The notes under the pieces: generated by a model
What the model was told of the DNA's origin: nothing
Database searches by the model: none
Seen by the model: only the letters and a program-made list of their open reading frames with translations
Source of the DNA: Trichaptum fuscoviolaceum
Lineage: Eukaryota; Basidiomycota; Agaricomycetes; Hymenochaetales; Trichaptaceae
DNA length: 64,000 nt
NCBI GenBank assembly: GCA_910574455.1
Contig: CAJSYZ010000003.1
Span: 2,294,001-2,358,000, forward strand
Direction of reading: 5' to 3'
Program-made: the position numbers and the translations under genes
Part shown: one piece after another, positions 9,072 through 22,548 of the stretch
Position numbering within the stretch: the first letter of the stretch is position 1
Layout: each line of letters opens with the position of its first letter

Positions 9072-9618
9072 ATGGTGAGTATATGATTTCATACGTTCTT
9101 TTGGACCCACTGTACGGCCATGAGGTGTGCATGCCATTCAGGCTGCAGATAATGATGTTTGGGAAGAGTACGGGATGGATGGGTTGCATACTATCTGGAT
9201 GACACTTTACCTTCGCGTTTCGCTGACTTTATTTTCTTATCGTGCAGGCCAAAGCAAAAGCCGCCGCCACCTCCTCAGGAGGTAAAGCCGCCAAGAAGAA
9301 GAAGTGGTCGAAGGGAAAGGTCAAGGATAAGGCCCAGCACGCTGTGACCCTCGACAAGCCCACATACGACCGCATCCTCAAGGAAGTGCCCACCTTCCGC
9401 TTCATCTCCCAGTCCATCCTCATCGAGCGTCTCAAAATCAATGGCTCGCTCGCTCGCATTGCCATCCGTCATCTTGCGAAAGAGGGGCAGATCAAGAAGA
9501 TTGTGCATCACAGCTCACAACTCATCTACAGTACGTCTTGTTTTTGAGATTTGTCTTTTATTGCAACAATACTAATTGCTTTACTTCTGCAGCCCGTGCG
9601 ATTGGTGGTACGGATTAG
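9072..9618 (+). CDS. RPS25: 40S ribosomal protein eS25 (RPS25)
   Basis: Small-subunit ribosomal protein of 103 residues. The first coding exon is only the ATG at 9072-9074, followed directly by GTGAGT. Exon 2 (9248-9530) encodes [20 protein letters not shown] and the conserved [20 protein letters not shown] and [20 protein letters not shown]. Exon 3 (9593-9618) completes TRAIGGTD. The Lys-rich N-terminus and winged-helix core match the family in sequence and length. The gene begins about 200 bp from the edge of the composite transposon, so its promoter is short or lies partly in transposon DNA. An upstream ATG at 8916 could start an overlapping short ORF. Confidence 0.97.
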
Positions 9619-12600
9619 TCGCCTTCATCATATCTTATCTTTCCCTGTCACTATCATAGCTATGCTGCATGCCGCATGTACTCGCAACAACAACAAAATC
9701 TATGTGTTTGACCGATAGGTCTTGCATCTGCATTTCAATTGTCAAGATGTGTACCATTCTTCGTAAACTGCATTGTTGACACATGAAATAATCTTCGGTC
9801 ATATAAGATGAGCAAGAAATGCATGTGGGTGGATTTTGCGACCCGTTTCGTTTCCTCTTTTTCGAAATTCGTGTACTGTTCTTTTGATAGCTAATATAGG
9901 ACATAGCGTTCAGGGCTCTGATGGAGCCTCGTACGATATTGCACTCGAGTCGTGCGGGTTATGCGGTGAAAGCATGACGATTGTGCAGGTTCGGCTTAGT
10001 TATTAGCGATGTCATTGACTTTACACAGTGAATGCAGTGTGCCGGGCGCCTGAGAAGAGTTGAACTTGCGCTTGCGGGCTCAACATTCAGCGCAGCTGTA
10101 CGACACTGGTCGACCAGATGTTTAGTAAATCGAAGTACAAGAGAAAGACAGCTCAGAATTCTACAAAATGACGAGTACGAGGGTAAACATGCTCGAGCTC
10201 TTAGACTGCCCAACGTCATTGATGAAATTCTTATTAAGTTATGTACAATTGACTATGCTTTCAGTAGATGGTACTAATCACACTACATATAGGTTGTAGC
10301 ATGAGTCTTGAGCTCAGAATCGATCGAAATCCCGCTTCCCGAACAACTACGCATACGAACATGTTCCGCCCCCAGCTTCGAAGACCGCAACATGCAATGT
10401 ATGCCTCCTCGCAGTCTGTCCAGCAGAGGCAGTCGTAAGCCAGTTCAAACTCCAGAAGATCAAGGGGCCTGTTCGATAGTTCGTTATGCCCAGCCTAGAT
10501 TGTAGCTCGAGCTCCACAGTGTCAGCCTTCACAACCAGCCGTGGGCCAGTAGCGCAAATAAAAGACAAGTTCAAACCACCAGCTGCCCTTCACCTCCAGC
10601 CTCCCCTATGTCGCATCCAAGAAGCCTGCAGCTTCTTGGTTGGTCAACGGTCGACCTGCACCCTTGACCCATTCGTTGGAGACATATCCTGTCTTCGGCC
10701 GCCGAGTCGTGAGGGTGGATGAGTGGGAGGTCGGGTGTCACGGTCAGCTCCTTTCTCTGCTTTCCTCCTAGCAGGGCACTTTCTAACAAGCAGCGTGAGT
10801 AATACTAGTAGTGTCGTCCTCTGCTTTGCCAGTTTTGGTGGCTAGCTTGCCTTCAGCACAATAGTGCCAGCCGCATTAGCAGGCACCGCGATCGTGTGGA
10901 GATCGCGAGCTTCCGGGCTGTTTGAGCCAGGCAATGGGTGCGGGTCCCGGGAGGTCCCATTGCCTACTCAAGCAGTATAGAGTGTTTGTCGATCTGCTAG
11001 GAGAATCACTAAAAGTATTTGGTCTCAAATTCTTTCGGGCATTCCATTATAGGTCGACGGCGCCTGCACTTCTGGCATACAGCGGCCAAGTAGGCAGCTC
11101 ATGTCCGAAGGGACAATAGTTGTTGGTCTCTTGTCTACCAAGATGGGTGCATACGCTGTTACAGAAGGGCAGATACGAGGCCGGGGGATGGTTGGTTATG
11201 GGTTTTAACCCCCTCCGATCCCTTTGCACTCCTGGCATGCTTTCATGGAATGCCACTGAGTATATCGTGTCGCCTGCCAGTGTCGGACTGCCATAGGGCA
11301 TTGGGCAGTGGGTGGAGTCGACGTTGGCCCCGGAGGGAAATGAATGAACTACTTCGGGCTCTTGCTTTCCATGGTAAGACTCCATCTGTACTCGCCTTTG
11401 TCCATCTGAAATATTGCCAAGCTTCCTGCTTCATGTCAACGAGAGTTTGAAGAAGACATTGGGAAGTTAATGATGTCAAGTATGACAGTATTTCACAAAA
11501 CCGAGATGTATGAAGACTTCCAACGACAAACTGACAGGATATCAGAGGAAGATCTCAATATTAGGTGTAAGCATGACCAGAGAGCTATCCACATGAGAAC
11601 AAAAATGTTCCGAAACGAGTTCTCGTTTTCCAGAGGCACCGCACGCTCATCGATCGTCGATCGTTATCTCCGAAGACATTCTGAATGCGGAAGATCCAGA
11701 CCCCCCGTACAGACGGCACAGCCAGGGATAAATCATTAGACTTTAGAATGTTCGTATTTCCGGGGTCTGCTCCAAAGCCGGTGTCAAATTATCCCGGAAA
11801 TTCGGTTCGATGAGCTCAAGTATGTTCATTCAGTTACATTTTTGAATGTGTCAGTTAACAGTGGTGGACGCACTGTACTCGGCTCACCATTGTTGCCCTT
11901 GACGTCAGCTCTATGCGTCCGGGATACTAGAGGTAGCGACGAGATGGAGTGCATTCATGAATGATTTGTGGAATGGAACATGCTGTAAGACACACATCCA
12001 CAAGAACAAAATCGGTATGTGCGTCGGAATGCCTTTATTTGTGTTTAGTGGTTTAGGAAGGAGCCCAGATGGACACCAGTTCAGAAACGACCGACTAGAC
12101 CATTATCTTCTTTTCATGCTCACGTACGTTGAGACACAAACTGAAGTGTGCTCTCAATGCGAGTTCCGGAGTGAGTATAGCACGTACTGGGAAATGCGCC
12201 AATGATTCCGGATCATCCATGTGATGACGGAGATGAAGATATCCGGTGCGAAGAACGAGGAGCCCTTGATTCTGAGCCCAGACCTGATCGTCCCTCAAGA
12301 TGATATGCACACCGACCGAGAGGACTTGGTATGCGCAGTTCCCCATGACTGCAGCCTACGTAAAGAAATAGACTTGAACAATCCAATTACAATAATGATA
12401 TGTGCTCTTCCCATTTGTAAAACATTAAAAAGGCGGGCGGGCGAAGAGAGCTCGCGAGAAGTGCACAAGCATGACGTCGAGGGAAGGACTGTAGAGTTCC
12501 GGATTCACGATTTAGCGCTGAGCCACCGACCGAGATGGGAATGTTCTTCTAGGGTGCGCGACCTGAGCGAATCGTATCACGATGTCTGGAAGGAAGACAG

Positions 12601-14911
12601 CCCTCGGAGTCAGCCGAGGAAGTACACACTGAGATGACGCTTGGCGAGGGCAGTGAAGCATCACGCTAGCTCTCCTATTGCATCAAAAAAGAAGAATAGC
12701 TTCGGCCTCGCAACGGAACTGGAGAACTTTGCTCGATCAGGCAACCAGACATGATATCCATGTATGCACCTGCTGCAGAAGGATGATGAGATCAGTTTCC
12801 CTATGAGCGCAATCAAAAGGCAAAAATACCTCTATTCAGATGATAAGATTTGATAATGGCATGCGTTCTGAAGATCAGTAATGCATTTTGTATTCCACGA
12901 CGGGCACCTTCGGATGAGCGAGTTACTCGATGAAAAAGCATGCATGCCGCATGCTGGTGTATTCTGATGCGCCAGAAGGCTTAGTTGCACATGTTCGCCC
13001 AACGATCGTGCATGGGAATCATTAGCGCTCGCTGCTGCCGCCTGCGAAGAAAGTGCGAAATGAAATCGCAATCGCAAATGTATGCCTTCGGACTGAACTC
13101 CAGCGGTGATTCATAGATAAGAAGACGTACGCTCGGAAGCGTCTCGATTGACTATTAGAGATTCGGATATCCCTTCTCGAAGACAGAGACGGGTTCGCGG
13201 ACGGGGAAGGACGTAGCGAGTAACTCAAAGTTCGAGATGACCTCCGTGGACGGCGTTCTTTCTAGGCAGATAAACATATGAATGTCGTCGACTGAACGAC
13301 GGTAATACGTCGGGCTCTTCTCGAGTGTTTGGTCAGGAAGGTGTGGAGGATATCGGATGCTGCAGAAATGTTGAAATAAGATGATAGCTTACCCTTCCCG
13401 AGTGAGGTACAGAATGAACTTCGAAAGGAAACAACGAGACCCGTATGAAAGAGAGCACCATTCGTGGAAGATGACATGATGAGAACTGAAGAATTGGGTA
13501 CGCGCAAAAGCCATCGCACATGCGTTCATATGAGAGGAACGTACGTGCGTGGAGGTCCGTGTATATGTTCGCCGCAGCTGTTAAAGCATCAAGGCTATTT
13601 GAGTTTCAGAGATGGAGTGGCGGTGACGGACGTGCATTCGATAAGAGGTCGGTCAGTGTTGAGAAAGTTGAAATGAGTGGATGACGTGGTGGCGAAGATG
13701 ATAGCATACATAAGTTCTGGGGTGATGGCTAGAACATCCGCCAGGGAAAGAAGCGCTGCCAGTCAACGGACGATATGAGCACACGTTTGCTGGCATATAC
13801 TATTGTGCTTCCTATTCCCTGCCGCTCCGTCACCCAAACACCGGACGTTTATCAAACTCTTTTCTTTCCCTTCCTTCCTTCCGCTCCGTTATACGCGAGC
13901 TCACGTACGAGGGTGCCCGAACAGACAGCGGAATCACTTCAGCTTGTGCTTTCGAGATGCCATCAGCCGGGAGGAAGGCAGCTCTTTCACTTCAGTCGAG
14001 CCGTAGAATCCGGTTGCCGGTTTGTTGAACCATATCGCAGGAGAAAGTTTTCCTCTCTCCAGTCTGGGATTGGACGATATGCATGAAAAGTCGCAGTATC
14101 TGCGCCAGCGACCACCGAGGGGATTATTACCTGTAGCCAGCTACTAATGAATCAGGGCTCGTCGCATGTTTTCTTTTTGTAGTGCGTCGCGCAACCCTGC
14201 ACAAAGGCAAGACGAAATCGGAACCAACTTTGATATGACTTGCCAGAGGTTCGACGTAAGATTAGCTTTTGTTATTAGTGCGCGAGGCTGCAGTGAACGG
14301 AAGCAAAAAGAAGAGATTCTCAACGGATGTGTGCAAACGTGCGCTCTTCCCGTCCTCCTGCTGCGTGGGGTCGAGTAAGAATTGCCCGGCACTACTTTTT
14401 CCGAGGTTCAGATAATTATTATTCCTTTTTTGCATCCGTGCGCGCATATCGCAGAGCAGAGAGAAGCGAGTGCGACACAGACGTGCCTCAGGTTTGTAGG
14501 GGACGTATATATGTTTGTGCTTTTTCTGTCGCAAAGGGAAGAAGAGCAAAGGTCCAAAGGAACGTTGAAAGGCGGATTGGATGTGTTCGGCAATGAGCGC
14601 CTGGACGCACGTGTATTATATATTATAAGGTAACAAATAGCGTCACTACTTGCTGCCCCCGACTTTACTTAACCTCCATCTCTGAACAGCACTCCGCCTC
14701 CCTCTCTCCTTACCACGCATCCGCCGTCCTGCTCTCGCAGGCTTTCCATTCAGAACACCGCATAAAGGAGATAATCATTTTGGTGCGCGGCTTTGCGCTT
14801 TTACCTCTTAATTTTCACTCAAAATTTGCCGGAAAGAAAAGAACCCCAGAGTCTACGACAAATATTCTACACACCGACAGCGACAGCGAGCACACCGCGC
14901 GCTGGTCGTCA
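9619..14911. other. Gene-poor stretch of 5.3 kb, no supported gene
   Basis: Only short, mutually overlapping frames with no recognisable domain occur here. The most coding-like piece is a minus-strand frame at 13262-13519 that stays open across a plausible intron (GTAAGC to CTGCAG near 13345-13393); its product is unrecognised. Around 10480-10730 several frames have coding-like composition but conflict with each other. From about 14640 the sequence is probably promoter and 5' UTR of the downstream kinase gene. No repeat structure, tRNA or transposase was seen. Confidence 0.5.
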
Positions 14912-17900
14912 ATGACAACTCCCGTTGACGCTACTCAGGCGCAGCGTCAACAGTCCACCTCAAAGCGCTATCCCTTCCCGCCCTCTCCGCCCAGTTCAGC
15001 GGATGTCACCGCACGGTCCACCCCGCGCATTGGCGGCACATCCGCACTCGACACCATCGAATATCCTCGACGGACGTTGACCAGCTCGCCTACCATCCGT
15101 CGGATACCCTCCAGCAGAACCGAACGGCCTGAGTCGGTATTTTCTGACACCGACGCTGAGACCGATGCACCCCTCCAGCGTGCCTCCTCTGCCCTCGGGC
15201 TTGATTACGTAAAATATTCACCACCGCGTCGACGTCGTTCTGTTAGCCTGCGTCAGAAACCAGCACGGGCATTGACCCTTCCCTGTGCACGCCCTTCGTT
15301 TTTGCCAGGTTTATCCCTACATGATCCGCCCCAACCGCTCGTACCGAGATCCCGTTCGTCCTCCTCCGGATCCTCGTCCATGTCTTTCTCTCCACCGGGA
15401 CATGTGACCCAGAACCATCAATCTGTTCCCTCATCGTCGGGCATGAGCCGCAAAGTCGCTGAATCACTCCAATTATTCAAAGAGACGGCGAGCACACCTA
15501 CGGAAGAGACTTCGCACATCCCGCTTGGTCAATACTCCGCGCATCACAGCAAGAAGCGGGGGACGAGCAAGGCGTCGTTGCTGGATTCGGAAGCAGTAGA
15601 AGAGGAAGGTTCTGGGGACAATGATGAAGCAGAAGCAGAGTACGAGTTTGTCGCACGGTCGGAATGGCCGGATAGGGAGACGGCTGCTTTGCGGAGGGAA
15701 AAGAGTTCGACGGCGTTGGAGCGCGTTCGGACGCGCGAAAGCGTGTCGAGCGTCGGGGGAACTCGAGACCGGGAACGAGACAGATCAGAAAGATATGGGG
15801 AGCAGGCGTTCAAAGAGCGGCGAGCATCCATGAAAGAGAATATTGTGAGTGACTTGGCGCAATGGAGCAAGGACATCAGTGCTGCAGTCCAGGCTGCCAA
15901 TGAGGGCCCCAGTGGTCTTACCCGGGGCAGGCCGCATAAACGTCCTTCATGGAAAGATAGTACGCCTTTGCACAAGGTTGACAGTGCATCATCTGCCCTG
16001 CCGACTTCGTCCTCCTCGGCGTCCCCGGCATCTATTTCAAGCGCAAAAACATACCAGGACCAGCGTCATATCTCTCATGAACCTTCATCCCAGTCTCCCC
16101 TTGTACGTCCACTCTCGAAAAGCACCCGGCATGCGTACCCTTCCCCTTCATTATCACCATCAAAGCGATCTCCTCAGCTCCCCGCTGTTGTGTCGTCTCC
16201 TTCTATCGATCGTTCTACTTCGGATAATTTAAGTACTGTTCCTGTTTCTGCATGTCAATCAACACGGCCTGTTGTATTACCTACGCGTCCTGACGAAGCT
16301 GAAGTATCAACGCCTGTTCAGAGTATTGCACCTCTCGTTATCCCCCATCTGCATCCTCGATTTCATTCCCCCTCCCCGACCGATTACGCTCCTGTTACTC
16401 CTACGCCCGCCCCGACGCCATTCTTTACTGATGAAGATGAAGACGAATTTGATTTCGATTCTGAATGGGATTCAGCTTCGGTGACTACCTCGGCTTCTAC
16501 ACGCACTTCACCTCCACCCGCTTCCCCTGACGTACCGCTTGGTGTTTTGAACGGCTCGCAGAGCCCTGCAGTTGCTTCTGGTCTTGATGAGGATGGCAGC
16601 GCGTTTAATCGCTATGATCGTGCCAGTTTCCGTGACCGAGAGTCTCTGGAACGTTCGCGAACATTCTCTCCCGCAATTCGACCTCGAGTGTTGACGACTT
16701 TCCGCGAGGAAGATTCTTCTTCTGGAAAGCTAGTTAGGACCGAGGGTTCGGACACCGAATATCTCGACGATCTCGAGTTAGACGGGCACCTGCCACACAT
16801 CCCTTTGCGGCCGTTTCGCAACCAGGTCGGCGGTCACAGCGCGATCTACAAGTTTACGAAACGTGCGGTTTGCAAAGTGAGTGTGTTCTCGTGTTTGCTT
16901 GATTTTTCTTTCAATTTGTTTTCACATTGGATTGTGGATCATCATTTCGGCTATTGCTTCTTGATAAATCCGTGCGGGGAAGAAGCTAAAAGCTTCTCCC
17001 CTTTATATCTGCTTGAAGCTAATGTTATATCTGTATCTATTCATATATGTTGTGTTCATCGTATCCCACGTGATCGAGTTATATTGACGATGATCTCCTT
17101 TTAAATAGCCGCTCGTGTCCCGAGAGAACTTGTTCTACGAAGCTGTCGAGCGCGAGGCGCCAGAGCTGCTCGAGTTCATCCCCAGATACCTGGGTGTCAT
17201 GCTGGTCAACTATCGTCGTGTACGCAAGTCTTCTGAAAACAAACGCGGCAAGTGTTCTGTGTCGCCGTATTCGAGATCTCCTGAATCGAACGGGAATACC
17301 AATGGCCGGTATGCCATAAGCGCGACGCCGCAATCGCACACCGCATCTCAATCTCAGCAGCAAAGTGGCAACGCTAATCAGTTCTCGTCGAAGACACCCC
17401 CGATGCTTCGGGCCTCTACTGCACAGGGGTTAACTCATACCCTAGCGTCGTCATTCCCATCTGGACATCAATACAGTCACATACCATTCCGTCAATCTTC
17501 AACAAACACGAATGGCCAGTCTAGTGGGCGAGCGGATCAAGCCTCTGGCGACGAAGAGGAGACCGATACGGAGCTTCCCGAGGTCGTGCTGGATAAGAAT
17601 CGACATATTGTCCCTGAATGGCTTCTTCGGGGTGGAGGGGGACGGAGTAGACTCTTGAGACACTCATACTCGTCAAGTGGTGCGTCAGAGTTTGCGCGCT
17701 TGCGGCTTCTGAGCGACCACTTTGCTCGCGGGACGGCATCGAGCCCTGATCTTGCCCTACCCCCATCGCACTTCTCGCGTGCGCCCAATGGACCGTCGTG
17801 CTTGGGCCGCAGTCCTCTGTTGAGAGTTATGACTCCCTTCAGGGAGGGTGACTTCGATGCGGATGCGGACGCGGGAGCGGAGACAGAGTCGTTCACCGCT

Positions 17901-19704
17901 CCGACGCCCGTTAACTCGCCCAACGAGTCGCGCGCTGCTGGTCCGCTACGCTTGTCGACGAGCGAAGAAACATATGGTCGACCTGCGCTCGGACATATGT
18001 CGACGTTCAGTAGTCTTCCAGGTAACGGCGTGTTCGGCGGGACGGGTTCGACGGTTGTGAACACGAAGCTGAAGGACCATGTCTTCGGCGCGATCCTTCG
18101 ACGGTTCCGACATCGAACTCGAAGTCAGTTCCAGCGCTCGCCTGAAGACGATGGACATGCGGTAGATAGCGAGTATGAAGCGGTTCCGCGGCCATATGGG
18201 CGGGGAGGCGCTGGGAGGAAGAGGCGCACGCGCAAGGTGACTGGACATCTGGACGGACAGGCGGTTTCGCGATCCAGCGAGGATAGGCAAATCTCGCCGC
18301 TGCGCCGTGTACAGAGTCATAGTGCTGTCCCGAGTCAGACTCATGCCCACTCCTCAGAGGACCCGAGTTTCGGATCAGACGCTGCCGACAGCTTCAGAAA
18401 CTCTGTATTCAACTTCGATTACCCGCAGGAAGTGCGTGATTACGCACAGAGCTGTCCTACACCCTCAAGAGAGCGGAGTCGCTCGCGCTCGCTCAGCCAT
18501 CCGAATTTGTCTAGTCTTTTGAGTTATGCTCCCCACCATTGTCACAACCAGGACACGTCTCTGGTTCATGCGCATCCTGACTTGAATGACATGCACACCC
18601 CGGGTCATATGCCTGACGAAGAGTTTTCGCGTCAAGAGCATTTCATCTTGATGGAGGACCTCACAGGGCGTCTGAAGAAGCCTTGTGTCCTTGATCTGAA
18701 GATGGGTACCAGGCAGTACGGTGTTGATGCTACGCCGGCTAAGAAGAAGAGCCAGCGCAAGAAGTGCGATAGAACAACGAGTAGGACTCTTGGTGTTCGG
18801 CTCTGTGGGATGCAGGCATGTTTCTTATACGTGTAAATCTCGTGATAATTCAGTTCTAATTTATCATGTGTATTAGGTTTGGGATCGTGTCACGAATTCT
18901 TACCGCACTCAGGACAAATACAGAGGGCGCGAAGTGCGCACTGATGAGTTCCGCTCTGTGCTCGCTTCGTTCTTGAACGACGGCGAAGGCGTTATGATCT
19001 ATCACATTCCTGCCGTGCTACAGAAGCTCTATGCCCTTGCTGTGATCATTAATCGGCTCAAAGGCTATCGCTTCTATGGGTGCAGCTTGCTCTTCATTTA
19101 CGACGGTGATGCGGAAATGCAAGACGCTTGTCGCTCTTACATGTCTGACAGACCTTCCTCTCGCAAGAAAAGAGGCGAGTCTGCAGAGCGCAGGTTGGCT
19201 CGTCGCTACTCCCGGACGGAATCGCGATCACTGCGCCGTTCGCACAGCGAGGACTGCGTTGTGAGCCCGACCGAGAAGCGACACTTCCCCAACAGGAGGA
19301 AGCGCGGCGAGATTCAGATTCGGATTGTTGACTTCGCGCACACAACTACTGGTCGTGATTACCTTCTTTCACCGCCTGACGCGGACACGAATGCGGCGGA
19401 GGCAATTGCGAGTGGGAAAGGCTACTATGCACCAGTCGACCCGAAGTCGGGATTGATTTATGCGCGCTTCCCCCCGCATTATCCGGATACGCCTGATCGT
19501 GGGTTCCTCTTCGGCTTGAAGAATCTTGCATATGCGCTCGAGCGCCTGTGGGACGAGGAGCGTGTCCGGCGGATGAAACTCTCGCGGGACGACCCTTCAG
19601 CGGTGGTGAAGCACCTACCACCTGTTTGCACGGAGGGTAAGGAGATATTTGACGAGATTTTCGGCATGCCGGGGGATGAGGATTTGGGGATGATTTCTAC
19701 TTAG
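14912..19704 (+). CDS. KCS1: Inositol hexakisphosphate kinase (KCS1/IP6K family)
   Basis: This kinase makes inositol pyrophosphates (5-PP-IP5) from IP6. Three exons (14912-16876, 17109-18815, 18877-19704) give 1,498 residues. The first about 700 residues are low-complexity Ser/Pro-rich sequence, as in fungal Kcs1. [14 protein letters not shown] and [20 protein letters not shown] open the kinase region. The IPK signature [14 protein letters not shown] follows [10 protein letters not shown]. Later come SLLFIYDGD and [12 protein letters not shown], which bind ATP and metal. A long insertion (about 17240-18600) separates the N- and C-lobe parts. The second intron appears to use a GC donor (CAG|GCATGT), because this joins CGMQ to VWDRVT as in homologues. 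The in-frame ATG at 14912 is the first after the upstream TTG. Confidence 0.95.
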
Positions 19705-20193
19705 CGTGTTTCTTTTCTCAAACCGTCCTTGTGTGTTTTCAGTACATATTTTTTTCTTTTTTTCTTATCTCCTATGTCACATTTCGTCTCAAGTATGTCA
19801 TTCTCTCAATTTTTGTTTTGTCTCTCTCATGGTCGTGAAACTTCTTGGTTCTTCCTTGTCCTAGATATGCAATATCGTAGACTACCTTCTGTTGCCATAG
19901 GGCGAGAAGCCACGCATCTGTCTGTACTCACTGCATGGGCTGCAAATAATATTATTCGTTTTCTCCGCTACTACGGTGTGATTCTTATTGCATGTAGTGT
20001 GGTATATTGAGATGATAGACGGCGTTTGTGTGAGGTGACCTTCTCAAGACAGTGATAAAATTGCGGTTGATTATGTGCGCTTTTGATTAGTCGACAAATG
20101 GCGTCAACATCTATAGCATAGGTAATACAGTCCTCTATCACTGCGTCGAGGGTGCGGAATGGGTTGCCATGGTAGATGCGACGAGAGTATCGT
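19705..20193. other. Convergent 3' flanks of KCS1 and QCR9
   Basis: T-rich 3' flank of the KCS1 gene and 3' flank of QCR9. No additional gene or structure was seen. Confidence 0.6.
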
Positions 20194-20574
20194 TCACTCG
20201 TCTTGCGTCGCGTATTTATCACGGATATCCTTCCATTGTTTCTGAAACGAAGTTTATCAGTATGCTGGGGACGATGTAAAAGCAAAGCAACCAGCATGAC
20301 TCACCCCCTTGTTCACTCGGTCCCACAGCGAGTTGATGCCGATGTCGAATCCAACGCCGAACGCAAAGGCCCCAACGAAGACGCTGGAGACGAACACACC
20401 TGCACAAAAGCTTGTGTCATGGTATCTGGAAAACAACAGACCGTGGACTAACTGTTCCTCCTGAAGAACGCATTGTATAGTGTTGTTGAAAGCTATGAAA
20501 AAAGAGCAGGTCGTTAGTTACGAAGCTACAAGTTACGAAGCTACACATTTGATTTGAGGACTACGCACCGCCAT
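20194..20574 (-). CDS. QCR9: Cytochrome bc1 complex subunit 9 (QCR9)
   Basis: Small single-membrane-span subunit of mitochondrial complex III, near the Rieske protein. Four exons on the minus strand (20574-20569, 20492-20453, 20399-20305, 20241-20194) give 62 residues. Exon 1 is six bases (Met-Ala). The product contains TLYNAFFRRN, the membrane helix SVFVSSVFVGAFAFGVGFDI, then LWDRVNKGKQWKDIRDKY, all matching QCR9 in order and length. Phases 0, 1 and 0 join cleanly. It was found by assembling exons; no single open frame shows it. It shares a 290-bp divergent upstream region with the polyubiquitin gene. Confidence 0.93.
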
Positions 20575-22173
<1,599 letters not shown>

Positions 22174-22548
22174 GGGATTTCGACGTCTGTTTGATTGCTT
22201 TCTATGTTGTTGATTACAGTGGTTCTTTGTACTATTACATACGCTCCTTTGACCGATGTGAATGTTATGATCGGTTCAGATAATCTGTGCAAACTGCGAT
22301 CTCAATTTAGTCCAGAAAGTTTGGTTGAGTTCATGTTTGCGATCATTATTATCAATTTGAAGGTGCAACTCAGCTCGGGAGTGTTTACGCAGGATTACAT
22401 ATGTTTTACGGTTGATGCTATATATCTTATACACTTGTTCTTCTCTTAGCTATGAAGCTTTAGCAAGTTCTAACCTCCTCCGTAGTTTGGGGCATTGTCT
22501 AGTACAAAGTCATATGTAGTATATATGAAAACAAAGCCTTTCCCAGCT
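22174..22548. other. Convergent 3' flanks of polyubiquitin and PEX14
   Basis: AT-rich spacer between the two stop codons. I see no gene, repeat or RNA structure in it. Confidence 0.6.

Noticed and set aside
12221..12637. 138-codon plus-strand ORF in the gene-poor stretch
   Set aside because: No domain, no splice or start context, and composition close to random.
14780..14911. N-terminal extension of KCS1 from a TTG at 14780
   Set aside because: There is no ATG in the extension and nuclear fungal genes rarely start at TTG; the first in-frame ATG at 14912 is preferred.
15544..15975. Minus-strand ORF in KCS1 exon 1
   Set aside because: Shadow of low-complexity coding sequence on the other strand; no domain.
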